Source of the DNA: Absicoccus porci
GTDB taxonomy: Bacteria; Bacillota_I; Bacilli_A; Erysipelotrichales; Erysipelotrichaceae
Assembly: GCF_003725415.1 (NCBI RefSeq)
Contig: NZ_RJQC01000005.1
Coordinates: 29,671-87,764, forward strand
Direction of reading: 5' to 3'
DNA length: 58,094 nucleotides
In this document: positions 9,765 through 17,542 of the stretch, piece after piece
Position numbering within the stretch: the stretch's first letter is position 1
How the letters are laid out: each line of letters opens with the position of its first letter
Notes under the pieces: model-generated
Told to the model about the DNA's origin: nothing
The model's input: the letters and a program-made list of their open reading frames with translations, nothing else
The model's database searches: none
Program-made: the position numbers and the translations under genes

Positions 9765-9800
9765 ATCCGAAAATTCACCTACTCGTTACAGCTCCTTTGT

Positions 9801-11726
9801 TTACCAGGCGCCTCCGCCGCCACCACCGGCACCACCACCTGAAAAGCCACCAAAACTACCAGAGCCGGAACCGGCTTGTTGCGCGGCTTGAGCCGCATTG
9901 TAGCTTCTGACAGAGTTATCGACAGGTGTTTGAATGCCATGATTCATCATGGAATAGAAATACATTGTATTCCAGAATGTATAATCATTGGCTACATACC
10001 AGTCTGGCTGTGGAATTTGGATATTTGTGAATTTCTTGGCCCATGTTTTGGCAAGCCCAAAAACCATCGCATAAGGAATCACATCGTAGAAATAACTTGG
10101 ATTTTCGGCGGACAGTTTCTCCAATTGATCCACTTCGGCTTTTTGAATAAAGTCTTTGAATCCCATCAATGGTCCAGCTTTTTCTTTCCAATAGGCACTC
10201 ATTTTATGCATTCGATACGAAAAGAAGAAACATAGATAAATCAATATGGATACACCATACAATACCCAAGATGGTAAGATTTGATCTGTTTGCGTTCCTT
10301 GTGTATAGATAAAGAACAACCATACACCGAAACAAACCAAGCTCAATAGAGACTTCCATACACTGTGATGTTGTTTATCAAAAGAGTCTTTGATGTCTTT
10401 ATTTAAGCACCACGCACAAATCACAAAAAGAGCCACAAAGATAATAGCCACATACCAATGATAGAAATACCCCACATAAGAAGAAGTAAATAGAGCTAAG
10501 GCAAATACGATCAATCCAACAAGACTGAAATATTCAAAAAAATCGGTTTCTTCGAGTTTCCGCTCATCCAAAAACGATTGATGCAACGCTTCTTTAGCCG
10601 CTACAAACTTTTCTCCAAATTTCTTATTCATATGTGTAAAGTCACAAGATTTATCTTTTTTAAACATGGCTTTAAACAACATGGTTTGGTATGGATCTTT
10701 GGTCGGCAGTGCATCCACTTTGGCATGAACAATAATATGTGGATGTTTTTCGGATTGCGACTGGTCTTCAATATCTACATAGCCTTTTTCGGCCCAATAC
10801 GGAATCAAAGCCATCATATCGACATCATCGGCTTTTCCATCCACAATATATCCAACGGCAGCTGGATCTAGATCTTCCGGTGGATCAAACGTAATCACTG
10901 GCGTAATGTCATCATCATGATTTTGAAGTTCTTTGATCAAAACAAGCAGGGCAAAAATCGCTGCCAACAAGGCACAAAGCCATGTCATCCAAGTGGATCG
11001 TTGATACGCATCCACAAAATAATTCTTGCGCAAACGACTTAAAATGGTGATGGCCGATCCGGCAGCTAATTGATTGACTTGACCACTCACGCCATTTTTG
11101 GTTACTTGATACTCTACATTGGCTGCATTGGTTGTTTGTCGGCTTGGACCACTAAACAAATGAAATCCATTGACTTCTTTTTGGGTCAGTGGCTTTTCAA
11201 AATGGAGATCAAACGAAACATGATTCATCGCACATTCCCAATCATTACCAATCAATGAATAGTACATAAAATCATAATTCGACCGATAATCTTTAGGTAA
11301 AACCAATGTATATTGGATCGTATAGGTTTTTGATCCTGTTACATACGTATCGGCATCGCCAATCTTTATTTGATAGGTTCCATCTTCGGATGATGTTTCA
11401 TAGGAAGCACCCTTCACCGAAACATCCTCTACCTGAATGGCATAGGTATCCACTTGTCCAGCTTTTTCTTCACCGTCTTTATAACCGACATAAAAATGCA
11501 GAGGGATATATTGATAAATACCATGTTTGGGTGTTGAATAGTTGACTTGAATGGTTTCCGTTTGGGTGATGGTGTTATTTTTATGATAAGTAGCATCAAT
11601 ATGGAAATCTTCAATCGAATAATCGGTGGTATTAGCTTTTACAGGTGTAAAACAAAATCCCAGACAAAGTAAAATGGCAAGAAACCACTTAAAACTCGAC
11701 CTTAACATTTTGACGTTCGTTTTCAT
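9801..11726 (-). CDS. DUF2207 membrane protein with Gly-rich tail
   Basis: 641 residues. It has a signal peptide (SFKWFLAILLCLGFCFTPVKA), a beta-rich external domain (DYSIEDFHIDATYHKNNTI, typical DUF2207 start), a membrane segment near WMTWLCALLAAIFALLVLI, a cytoplasmic part (DLDPAAVGYIVDG, LIPYWAEKGYVDI), a cluster of further membrane segments, and a low-complexity tail of Gly and Ser. The family is widespread and of unknown function. ATG 11726 is chosen because GAGGT lies 5 nt upstream; an inner ATG at 11708 is possible. It overlaps the end of lemA by 38 bp, so the two are co-translated, a common pairing. Confidence 0.88.
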   Translation of the reverse strand: MKTNVKMLRSSFKWFLAILLCLGFCFTPVKANTTDYSIEDFHIDATYHKNNTITQTETIQVNYSTPKHGIYQYIPLHFYVGYKDGEEKAGQVDTYAIQVEDVSVKGASYETSSEDGTYQIKIGDADTYVTGSKTYTIQYTLVLPKDYRSNYDFMYYSLIGNDWECAMNHVSFDLHFEKPLTQKEVNGFHLFSGPSRQTTNAANVEYQVTKNGVSGQVNQLAAGSAITILSRLRKNYFVDAYQRSTWMTWLCALLAAIFALLVLIKELQNHDDDITPVITFDPPEDLDPAAVGYIVDGKADDVDMMALIPYWAEKGYVDIEDQSQSEKHPHIIVHAKVDALPTKDPYQTMLFKAMFKKDKSCDFTHMNKKFGEKFVAAKEALHQSFLDERKLEETDFFEYFSLVGLIVFALALFTSSYVGYFYHWYVAIIFVALFVICAWCLNKDIKDSFDKQHHSVWKSLLSLVCFGVWLFFIYTQGTQTDQILPSWVLYGVSILIYLCFFFSYRMHKMSAYWKEKAGPLMGFKDFIQKAEVDQLEKLSAENPSYFYDVIPYAMVFGLAKTWAKKFTNIQIPQPDWYVANDYTFWNTMYFYSMMNHGIQTPVDNSVRSYNAAQAAQQAGSGSGSFGGFSGGGAGGGGGGAW

Positions 11727-12234
11727 TATCGACCTCAAACATTTGGCGCTTCTCAAAATGGAACAAGCCCGCAATGATATTTGTTGGTACCGTCATGATG
11801 GCATCGTTGTATTCACGAACCACAGCATTGTAGTATTTTCGCGCATTGGCAATGTCTTCTTCCACTTTTTTCAATTGTCCTTGTAGATCCATAAAGTTTT
11901 GATTGGCTTTTAAATCGGGATACGACTCAGCAACCGCAAATAAATTACGGATAGCACCGGTAATCGCTCTTTCACTATCGAGAATTTCACCGGTACCATG
12001 GGCATTTCCTCGTTGGGCCACGACTTTTTCCAAAGTATCCGCTTCGTGTTTGGCATATCCTTTGACCGTAGCGACTAAATTCGGAATCAAATCAAAACGT
12101 TTTTTTAGATAGACATCCATTGTGGCATAACTTTCATCCACTTTATTGCGCATGCGAATTAATTTATTGTAGGCTGAGATCACGATCAAAACGATCACCA
12201 CAACAATAATTAGAATAATAATCCATTTCATCAT
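11689..12234 (-). CDS. lemA: LemA-family membrane protein
   Basis: 181 residues. It has one N-terminal membrane segment (WIIILIIVVVIVLIVISAYN), then a long helical body with the family signature RMRNKVDESYATMDVYLKKRFDLIPNLVATVKGYAKHE, shown here only as an identifying stretch around residues 28-65. The C-terminal EFNDAI/FEKRQMFEV-type ending is also present. LemA proteins are small helical-bundle membrane proteins of uncertain role, often next to DUF2207 or Gly-rich proteins, as here. The start is ATG 12234 after GAAAGGATTTATTT. The upstream region is shared with the first predicted small RNA, whose control box could act on both. Confidence 0.9.
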   Translation of the reverse strand: MMKWIIILIIVVVIVLIVISAYNKLIRMRNKVDESYATMDVYLKKRFDLIPNLVATVKGYAKHEADTLEKVVAQRGNAHGTGEILDSERAITGAIRNLFAVAESYPDLKANQNFMDLQGQLKKVEEDIANARKYYNAVVREYNDAIMTVPTNIIAGLFHFEKRQMFEVDNENERQNVKVEF

Positions 12235-12271
12235 AAATAAATCCTTTCTTTATTCATTTTTATCTTACCAT

Positions 12272-12304
12272 ATTAAGCTTCATTTAATGTAGCCTGATTA
12301 TTAT
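12272..12304 (+). promoter_or_regulatory. CiaR-box-like promoter of small RNA 1
   Basis: Hexamers ATTAAG and TTTAAT are separated by CTTCA, then 10 nt, then -10 box TATTAT. This is the layout of promoters activated by OmpR-class response regulators such as CiaR (TTTAAG-5 nt-TTTAAG). The same spacing recurs before small RNA 2. Confidence 0.55.
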
Positions 12305-12310
12305 ATGGTC

Positions 12311-12434
12311 ATTCAAAGGAGGTAATAGTCAAAGAGTTGTTTTATTTACTAGAAAATCCCTTTCTCTCTCTACAAATTCATATTGCTTACTAGTAAATAA
12401 AACGAATGGAAGGACCAAAAATCCTTTCTTTTTT
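12311..12434 (+). ncRNA. Predicted small RNA 1 (tandem pair)
   Basis: About 124 nt. It starts with a strong ribosome-site-like stretch (AAAGGAGGTAATA, 12315-12327). A perfect 14-bp stem follows (GTTTTATTTACTAG, 12339-12352, with 12390-12403) whose loop holds ATCCCTTTCTCTCTCTA. It ends with a terminator hairpin around 12408-12428 plus six T. No convincing reading frame follows the ribosome-like site. Small RNA 2 shares the 5' motif and the 17-nt loop motif exactly but has a different, equally perfect stem, which is good evidence for a conserved RNA fold. The CU-rich loop could pair with ribosome sites of target mRNAs. Confidence 0.65.
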
Positions 12435-12464
12435 AAACTTCATTTAAAGTAAGCGCGACAAAAT
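12432..12464 (+). promoter_or_regulatory. CiaR-box-like promoter of small RNA 2
   Basis: TTTAAA-CTTCA-TTTAAA, then 10 nt, then a weak -10 (CAAAAT). The two hexamers are exact direct repeats with 5-nt spacing. The first overlaps the T-run of small RNA 1's terminator. Confidence 0.55.
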
Positions 12465-12470
12465 AAAAAC

Positions 12471-12572
12471 ATCCAAGGAGGTAATATCAATATTGTCTAT
12501 TTCATATCCCTTTCTCTCTCTAAAATACTTCGAAATAGACAAGAAATAGAAGGCCAACCACCTTCTTTTTTT
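12471..12572 (+). ncRNA. Predicted small RNA 2 (tandem pair)
   Basis: About 102 nt. It begins with AAGGAGGTAATAT, then an 11-bp perfect stem (TTGTCTATTTC, 12493-12503, with 12532-12542), a loop containing the same 17 nt as small RNA 1 (12506-12522), and a terminator AGAAGG-loop-CCTTCT with seven T. Its 3' end touches the stop codon of the convergent hypothetical gene at 12571. The stem differs in sequence from that of small RNA 1, so base pairing, not sequence, is kept. Confidence 0.65.
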
Positions 12573-12882
12573 ATATCTTCTCAATCGTATTGTTTTCTTG
12601 TAGATATACCGTATCGCCAATTTTTACATCCGGAATATAATTGACTTCTTTGGTTCGTTTCGCCTTATTTTGGATGGTGATATGATCATGGATGGCAATG
12701 ACTTTCCATCCTTCCGATGTCAATTGTTGATTGATCTTCTTATCCTTTCGATTCCCTACGCAGATGCCAATCGCTAATCCAAACATAATGCCAACGGCCA
12801 ACTGATCGGTCCAACATCCAAAAGCGACGCCCAAACACATACCAACAGCACCGTATGTATCTGTGTATTTAGTCGTTTTCAT
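12571..12882 (-). CDS. Small hypothetical membrane protein
   Basis: 103 residues. Two short Gly-rich hydrophobic stretches (YGAVGMCLGVAFGCW and LAVGIMFGLAIGICVG) form a hairpin-like membrane part, followed by a soluble tail with alternating charged and hydrophobic residues (WKVIAIHDHITIQNK, IPDVKIGDTVYLQE) that looks like a small beta domain. I do not recognise the family. There is no good ribosome site before the ATG. It ends against the terminator of small RNA 2 on the other strand. Confidence 0.6.
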   Translation of the reverse strand: MKTTKYTDTYGAVGMCLGVAFGCWTDQLAVGIMFGLAIGICVGNRKDKKINQQLTSEGWKVIAIHDHITIQNKAKRTKEVNYIPDVKIGDTVYLQENNTIEKI

Positions 12883-12936
12883 AATTTGTTTATATCATAT
12901 GTAAGTCAAATGAAAATAAAAGGTTTGTAACATTTC

Positions 12937-13806
12937 TTACTTATGATGAACCAGCTTATGCAGTCGTAACAACCAGACCCGGAAAACATAGCGAAAATAC
13001 CAATTGATATAGCCACCAATCAATAAAATATAGATGCACCAATAGAGCCAGAATAAGAAAATCACCAATACGGATAAAGATCCATAATAGATACTATACG
13101 TACTGATCTTGGTAAAAAATGTAAAGATCTTGGTGAAAATGACCCAGGCCAATAAGGTACAGACTGCGCCCGGCACTTGTTCGATCAATGGTTGATTTTC
13201 CATCGAAGCTAACTTATAGGTCAAACTCAGAATGAGGATACCACTCACAAAAACGATGATATAACGGAATTGATAGATGGTCTGAAATAAAATGGCCGGC
13301 CCGATCCAGTGTTGACGAATCAAGTGCATGATGTCATCACCAAATCCCAAAAGGATGATCATCAACGCCAACAAAACAATCAATAATAACGTATACACAC
13401 AGGCTAATGCGCGTAAATAAAGATATCCTCGTTTGATTTTGACATCATAAACGGCTTGTAGTCCGCGCATAAGTTCCATCATGGCCCGTGAACAAGTAAA
13501 CAATAAGATCACCAAAGAAACCGGGAAAATAGCACCCGACATATTGTAGGCTTCGGAAATCAATGCAGCGATAAAACTAGTCGAAGAAGCCGGAACGATG
13601 GACGTAAAGAAAACGGTAAAGTCATTTTGGTTGATGCCCATTGCTGGAATAAACAACGAAAACAATACCAAAAGCGGGATACTGGAAAGCACGAGAAAAA
13701 AGGCGATGCTTCCGGCATACCCGGTAATATTGCGTTTTTGCATTTCATCGGAAAACGAACTAAAAAATTGTACCAATGGTTTCAGTCGCATTAAAAATCG
13801 TTCCAT
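12937..13806 (-). CDS. YihY/BrkB-family inner-membrane protein
   Basis: 289 residues with six to seven membrane helices and the family features: RNITGYAGSIAFFLVLSSIPLLVLF near the N-terminus (first helix region), VILLFTCSRAMMELMRGLQAVYDV, and GSLSVLVIFLFWLYWCIYILLIGGYINW near the end. The family was once called RNase BN by mistake. Its role is unknown, with transport suggested. The ATG is one base after the stop of the DeoR-type regulator and has no ribosome site of its own, so translation is probably coupled. Confidence 0.88.
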   Translation of the reverse strand: MERFLMRLKPLVQFFSSFSDEMQKRNITGYAGSIAFFLVLSSIPLLVLFSLFIPAMGINQNDFTVFFTSIVPASSTSFIAALISEAYNMSGAIFPVSLVILLFTCSRAMMELMRGLQAVYDVKIKRGYLYLRALACVYTLLLIVLLALMIILLGFGDDIMHLIRQHWIGPAILFQTIYQFRYIIVFVSGILILSLTYKLASMENQPLIEQVPGAVCTLLAWVIFTKIFTFFTKISTYSIYYGSLSVLVIFLFWLYWCIYILLIGGYINWYFRYVFRVWLLRLHKLVHHK

Positions 13807-13807
13807 A

Positions 13808-14563
13808 TTATACTAAAATGTAATTTTCAGGTAAATCATCCACTTGTAAGCCTTTATCGCATATGACACGATCGATTTTATCCGTCATCGAATAACTACA
13901 AAATCCTTTCACAGAAGCTTTAGAAGAATCGGTCAACAAAAAAGTTTGAGAACTTTGCGCAATCGCGATTTCTTTGATGGCCAAGGTTTCCGATTCGGCC
14001 GTATATAACAGATTATTTTCTACATCAAATCCAGCCGATCCAATAAAGGCATAATCAAAATTAAACGAAGACAACATACGTTGTGCCCAAGGACCAACGA
14101 TCATTTTATATTCGGGAATTTCCGTTCCGCCCAAACCAATCAATTCTGCTTTTCCACCTTCAAAGGCATGTTCAATCAAAACATTATTGGTCACGATCTT
14201 GATTTGAAGATGTTCAATGCATTGTAAAAGAGGAAGAATACTGGTACCTCCATCTAAAAAGATGCAGTCGCCATCATGAAGGTAAGTAGCCGCTTTTTGG
14301 CAAACATGTAATTTTTGATTATAGTGTACACTCAATCGATCCAACATCCTGGTTTCATTGGTTGGTGATAAAATCGATGTGGTCCCTAATTCTTTGGCAC
14401 CACCATGCACACGCTTTAACATTTTCTTTTTGTCCAATGTTTCCAGATCACGACGAATGGTCACTTCCGTAACATGTAACTGTTGGGCCAATTCCTTTAC
14501 AGTCACTGTTTTCTTCAAGTGAACTTGTTCTAAGATCATATCATATCGTCGTTGTGCTAGCAT
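13808..14563 (-). CDS. DeoR/GlpR-family transcriptional regulator
   Basis: 251 residues. Helix-turn-helix VTVKELAQQLHVTEVTIRRDLETLDKK (residues 20-46) and the effector domain with DGDCIFLDGGTSI, KIVTNNV, GGTEIPEYKMIVG, DYAFIGSAGFD and LLTDSSKASVKGF, all hallmarks of the DeoR isomerase-like fold that senses sugar phosphates. It is transcribed with the downstream YihY-type gene, which is not an obvious sugar gene, so its targets are unknown. Length is normal for the family. Confidence 0.88.
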   Translation of the reverse strand: MLAQRRYDMILEQVHLKKTVTVKELAQQLHVTEVTIRRDLETLDKKKMLKRVHGGAKELGTTSILSPTNETRMLDRLSVHYNQKLHVCQKAATYLHDGDCIFLDGGTSILPLLQCIEHLQIKIVTNNVLIEHAFEGGKAELIGLGGTEIPEYKMIVGPWAQRMLSSFNFDYAFIGSAGFDVENNLLYTAESETLAIKEIAIAQSSQTFLLTDSSKASVKGFCSYSMTDKIDRVICDKGLQVDDLPENYILV

Positions 14564-14604
14564 TTTCCTACCCTCGTTTTCTATGGCCTAATTATACACC
14601 ACAA

Positions 14605-15318
14605 TTATTCATAGTTAACTAAATCTTTTACAATTTCGCTAGCCATGATCAATCCCATGACGCCTGGGGTAAAGGCCATACTGCCTGGTACATGTTTTTT
14701 GGTGGTATTTTCTTCACAAGGCCATTTGGGTTGCATCGGCTTTTCTTTGGAATAAACCACTTTCAAATGTTTGATGTGTCGCTTTTTCATTTCGCGTCGC
14801 ATGACTTTTGCCAAAGGACAATAACTGGTTTGATAGATATCAGCCACTTCCATTTTGGCTGGGTCCATTTTATTGCCTGCCCCCATCGCACTAATAATAG
14901 GAATGTTTTGTGCTTTGGCTTTCATGATAATCTCAATTTTAGCGGTTACGGTATCAACACAATCCACGACATAATCGTATTGAGAAAAATCAAATTGGTC
15001 ACTTGTTTCTGGCAAAAAGAAACAAGCGTGTTTTGTGACTTCAATTTGGGGATTGATGGCATGGATCCTTTTTTCCATCACATCAACTTTCAATTGACCA
15101 ATCGTATCGTCAAGGGCAATAATTTGACGATTGATATTGGTGATACTGACAGTATCATTATCAATAATATCCAAATGACCGACACCCGAACGTGCCAAGG
15201 CTTCTACGACATAGCCACCAACACCACCAATGCCAAACACGGCTACATGGGCTTGGTTTAATTTTTCCATGGTTTCTTTGCCAAGTAACATTTCTGTTCG
15301 CGCATATCGATTGATCAT
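14605..15318 (-). CDS. tcdA: tRNA threonylcarbamoyladenosine dehydratase
   Basis: 237 residues. TcdA (CsdL) is an E1-like enzyme that uses ATP to cyclise t6A37 of ANN-decoding tRNAs into ct6A. The N-terminal RYARTEMLLGKE is typical. The nucleotide-binding VFGIGGVGGYVVEALARSG, the Arg-rich NINRQIIAL, VDCVDTVTAKI and the SAMGAGNKMDP segment follow in order. The C-terminal GSMAFTPGVMGLIMASEIVKDL is also family-specific. The start is ATG 15318 after GAGGTGTAGAT. The gene stands alone. Confidence 0.92.
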   Translation of the reverse strand: MINRYARTEMLLGKETMEKLNQAHVAVFGIGGVGGYVVEALARSGVGHLDIIDNDTVSITNINRQIIALDDTIGQLKVDVMEKRIHAINPQIEVTKHACFFLPETSDQFDFSQYDYVVDCVDTVTAKIEIIMKAKAQNIPIISAMGAGNKMDPAKMEVADIYQTSYCPLAKVMRREMKKRHIKHLKVVYSKEKPMQPKWPCEENTTKKHVPGSMAFTPGVMGLIMASEIVKDLVNYE

Positions 15319-15352
15319 ATCTACACCTCACGGCATAATCATACCATAAAAA

Positions 15353-15376
15353 AAGCGGTCGATTTCTCGACCGTAC
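15353..15376 (-). terminator. Terminator after the downstream hsp20 gene
   Basis: CGGTCGA-TTTC-TCGACCG stem; on the minus strand it is followed by GCTTTTTTT. An almost identical hairpin recurs at 15784-15806 after the other hsp20 gene. Confidence 0.75.
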
Positions 15377-15738
15377 TAATCAATCTTGATTTCTCTTGGT
15401 TTTTCTTGATCTTCTGTCTTTTTATCAGGAAAGACAATGGTTAAAATACCATTTTCAAAATGGGCTTTAAAATCGTTTTCGTTATATCCATCACCAACAT
15501 AATATCGTCTTGAATATCGATTAGAACGTTCTCTTTGAATGATTGTTCCTTTTTTATGTTCTGTATCGGGTTTTTCTGCTCGTACATACAAATAATCATT
15601 GACCAATTCGGCATGGATTTCCGCTTTTTCAAAGCCAGGAATTTCCACTTTCATGATGTAGTTGCCGTCTTTTTCGACAATATCGGTTTTCATCGTATTG
15701 GATTCGTGGAATAAATCCAAATTTCGCTCTCGCTTCAT
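15376..15738 (-). CDS. Hsp20/alpha-crystallin small heat-shock protein (copy 2)
   Basis: 120 residues, an ATP-independent holdase chaperone. The alpha-crystallin domain runs from MKTDIVEKDGNYIMKVEIPGF to FENGILTIVFPDK, with the typical A/F-x-x-x-N-G-x-L signature (FKAHFENGILTI) and the C-terminal I-x-I-like EIKID tail. The start is ATG 15738 with GGAGGCGATAG just before it. It lies 142 bp after copy 1 and shares its leader (GGAGGCGATA) and its trailing hairpin, which indicates tandem duplication of a whole gene unit. The N-terminal arm is shorter than in copy 1. It may be read from the same CIRCE-controlled promoter. Confidence 0.92.
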   Translation of the reverse strand: MKRERNLDLFHESNTMKTDIVEKDGNYIMKVEIPGFEKAEIHAELVNDYLYVRAEKPDTEHKKGTIIQRERSNRYSRRYYVGDGYNENDFKAHFENGILTIVFPDKKTEDQEKPREIKID

Positions 15739-15783
15739 TCTATCGCCTCCAAACGAAACTTTTCACCTTTATTATATAACAAA

Positions 15784-15806
15784 ATGCGGTCGATTTCTCG
15801 ACCGTT
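15784..15806 (-). terminator. Hairpin between the hsp20 copies
   Basis: Same stem and loop as the hairpin at 15353-15376, but followed on the minus strand by GCATTTTGTTAT, a weaker T-run. Some read-through into copy 2 is likely. Confidence 0.55.
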
Positions 15807-15880
15807 GTTGTTGAGTTTTTACGCTAGATTCCGATCTTTCGGGTCGGCGACCGTTAGGAAAGCATTCCTTCTATAAATGT

Positions 15881-16303
15881 CTAGTGGATCTCAATTTGTT
15901 TTGTTTCATTGCGTTGTTCTTGACTCATGCAAGGGAATGTAATCGTTAATTCACCATTCTTGAAGCTTGCTTTGAAGTCTTCCTGTTTGTAGCCTTCACC
16001 AACATAGAATCGACGCGAGCAACTATCGCCACAACGCTCTTGACGAATGATTGTTCCTTTATCGTCTTTTTCATTGGTTTCGCTGGTCTTATTGGCACTT
16101 ACGCAAAGATAACCATCCACCAACTCAATCTGGATGTCCTTCTTGTCAAAGCCAGGCACTTCCATCTTCATTTCGTAATTGTCGTCTTTCTTGACTACAT
16201 CGGTTTTCATCGATCGACGATCATTGAAGAAGTTGGCATCCCAATCATCAAATAAATGTGGAAATACTGGAAAATCGTTCCAATTTCTTAGTTCACGTTT
16301 CAT
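15881..16303 (-). CDS. Hsp20/alpha-crystallin small heat-shock protein (copy 1)
   Basis: 140 residues. The N-terminal arm (RNWNDFPVFPHLFDDWDANF) is aromatic-rich as in other small heat-shock proteins. The crystallin domain includes YEMKMEVPGFDKKDIQIELV and ASFKNGELTITFP. A Lys/Glu/Asp-rich insert (TSETNEKDDKGTI) lies mid-domain. ATG 16303 is chosen because GGGAGGCGATATC precedes it; an upstream TTG lacks support. It is first in the hsp20 pair and is controlled by the CIRCE site at 16427-16453. Confidence 0.92.
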   Translation of the reverse strand: MKRELRNWNDFPVFPHLFDDWDANFFNDRRSMKTDVVKKDDNYEMKMEVPGFDKKDIQIELVDGYLCVSANKTSETNEKDDKGTIIRQERCGDSCSRRFYVGEGYKQEDFKASFKNGELTITFPCMSQEQRNETKQIEIH

Positions 16304-16410
16304 GATATCGCCTCCCAAGTTTTCAATTCAGAAACATGAATTGATCTCGGATAGGAACGAGATATCTGATTACTTGATCTATTTGGTATCCTATTTCTAT
16401 CTTCAATTAT

Positions 16411-16439
16411 GTTATAGCACTAGTTTTTAGCACTGTCAA
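16411..16439 (-). promoter_or_regulatory. Sigma-A promoter of the hsp20 pair
   Basis: On the minus strand TTGACA (16434-16439), 17-nt spacer, TATAAC (16411-16416). Near-ideal vegetative promoter; its -35 box lies inside the CIRCE element. Confidence 0.8.
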
Positions 16440-16453
16440 TACTTAAGTGCTAA
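16427..16453. promoter_or_regulatory. CIRCE operator (HrcA binding site)
   Basis: Arms TTAGCACTG and AAGTGCTAA are 9 nt apart, the canonical CIRCE layout with eight of nine pairs matching. It covers the -35 box of the hsp20 promoter, so HrcA would block initiation until heat stress. Its left part also forms the stop codon region of the upstream gpsA-like gene. Confidence 0.85.
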
Positions 16454-17454
16454 AATGTTGTTTCAAATTCCTTCCATGGCATGGTAGCCGGTTTGCCTTC
16501 ATTGATCACACCATCCATATGGATCAATAAAGGAAATTCCGCTTCTTTATGCAACGTTTTGATGGCGCGTGCCACACGACTCGCAATCACTACAGACTCT
16601 AATGTTTCTCCTTGTAGTTTTTCCATGGCTTGCTCCAAGCTATAACCTTCTCCTAAAAGGATTCCGATCTTGCGGGAACGACCCCCAAACACCGTCACAT
16701 ATAAATCACCAATCCCAACCATGGAACTTTCCAATTGGCCACCAGCTACTACGATCAACCGTTCCATTTCGCGAACGGCTTGACCAAAAGCAGCAGCTTG
16801 CGCATTGTAGTTGCCTGTGTCTTTTCCGCCTTGTAAACCAATCGTCAAAGCGACTCCCAAGGCATAGCCATTCTTTAAGGCCACTGCGGTTTCTACCCCC
16901 GCTACATCCGTTGATAACGAAATATGATAGTAGGATGTTTCAAATAACGAACGTAACCACACCAGATCTTTTTTATTCTTGCCACAATACGTGACACAAG
17001 ATGGTTCATGATCTGCGAGTTCTCGCGTGACACAGGGCCCGCCAATCGCATAGATCGAAAGGTCGGGGGCTTTTTGTTGCCAATACGCTGGAAATGTTAA
17101 AAGTGCGCCATTGGGTTGGTCCAACAACCCTTTTGTGACCGATAAGATCCGTACTTTTGGGGGAATTTTCGGTAATACCTTTTCGGTAAACCAATCCACG
17201 CCAAAACTGGATACCCCACATACCACGACATCAGCGCCTTCTAAAGCCACGTCTAAGTCTTCTACTTGATAATAAGTAATGCCTGTGTGTAACACGCGTT
17301 TTAAGCGCATATGATAATTGTCTTTTTGGAGTTGATCAATGATAGTTCGATCCAATGGTGTACCTACCATGCGAATGGTATGGCCATTCTCAAATGCGGG
17401 AAATGTCAAGCCACTGGCCATCACACCCGCACCGATATATGTAATTGTTGTCAT
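16450..17454 (-). CDS. NAD(P)-dependent glycerol-3-phosphate dehydrogenase family protein
   Basis: 334 residues. GpsA-type enzymes reduce dihydroxyacetone phosphate to sn-glycerol-3-phosphate for phospholipid synthesis. The Rossmann start TYIGAGVMASGLTFPAFENGH, the mid motif LSVTKGLLD, the IGGPCVTRELA segment and the catalytic Lys in VETAVALKNGYALGVA are in the right order and spacing, and ESSMVGIGDLYVTVFGGRSRKIG matches the C-terminal half. The sequence is fairly divergent from textbook GpsA (GAGVMASG in place of GAGSWGTA), so a relative with another substrate is possible. GAGGTGTAAAAC precedes the ATG. Confidence 0.78.
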   Translation of the reverse strand: MTTITYIGAGVMASGLTFPAFENGHTIRMVGTPLDRTIIDQLQKDNYHMRLKRVLHTGITYYQVEDLDVALEGADVVVCGVSSFGVDWFTEKVLPKIPPKVRILSVTKGLLDQPNGALLTFPAYWQQKAPDLSIYAIGGPCVTRELADHEPSCVTYCGKNKKDLVWLRSLFETSYYHISLSTDVAGVETAVALKNGYALGVALTIGLQGGKDTGNYNAQAAAFGQAVREMERLIVVAGGQLESSMVGIGDLYVTVFGGRSRKIGILLGEGYSLEQAMEKLQGETLESVVIASRVARAIKTLHKEAEFPLLIHMDGVINEGKPATMPWKEFETTF

Positions 17455-17542
17455 GTTTTACACCTCTTTCTGAATATATTATAATGAAGGCAGAAACAAA
17501 AACGTGCCCAGCATGTCAACATACGATGAAAGGATTCCCAAT

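Larger units (their letters stand above)
7958..9797. mobile_element. IS1182-type insertion element between 18-bp inverted repeats
   Basis: AAGGAGCTGTAACGAGTA at 7958-7975 recurs as a perfect inverted copy at 9780-9797, and the broken IS1182-type transposase lies between. The 1840-bp span suits the family. Two readings fit. The repeats may be the element's termini. Or they may be the two arms of an old bidirectional terminator between the convergent genes on either side, with the element inserted in its loop. The second reading is helped by the fact that each copy begins within about 5 bp of the adjacent stop codon. The left copy also folds with 7976-7989 into a local hairpin. Confidence 0.6.
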
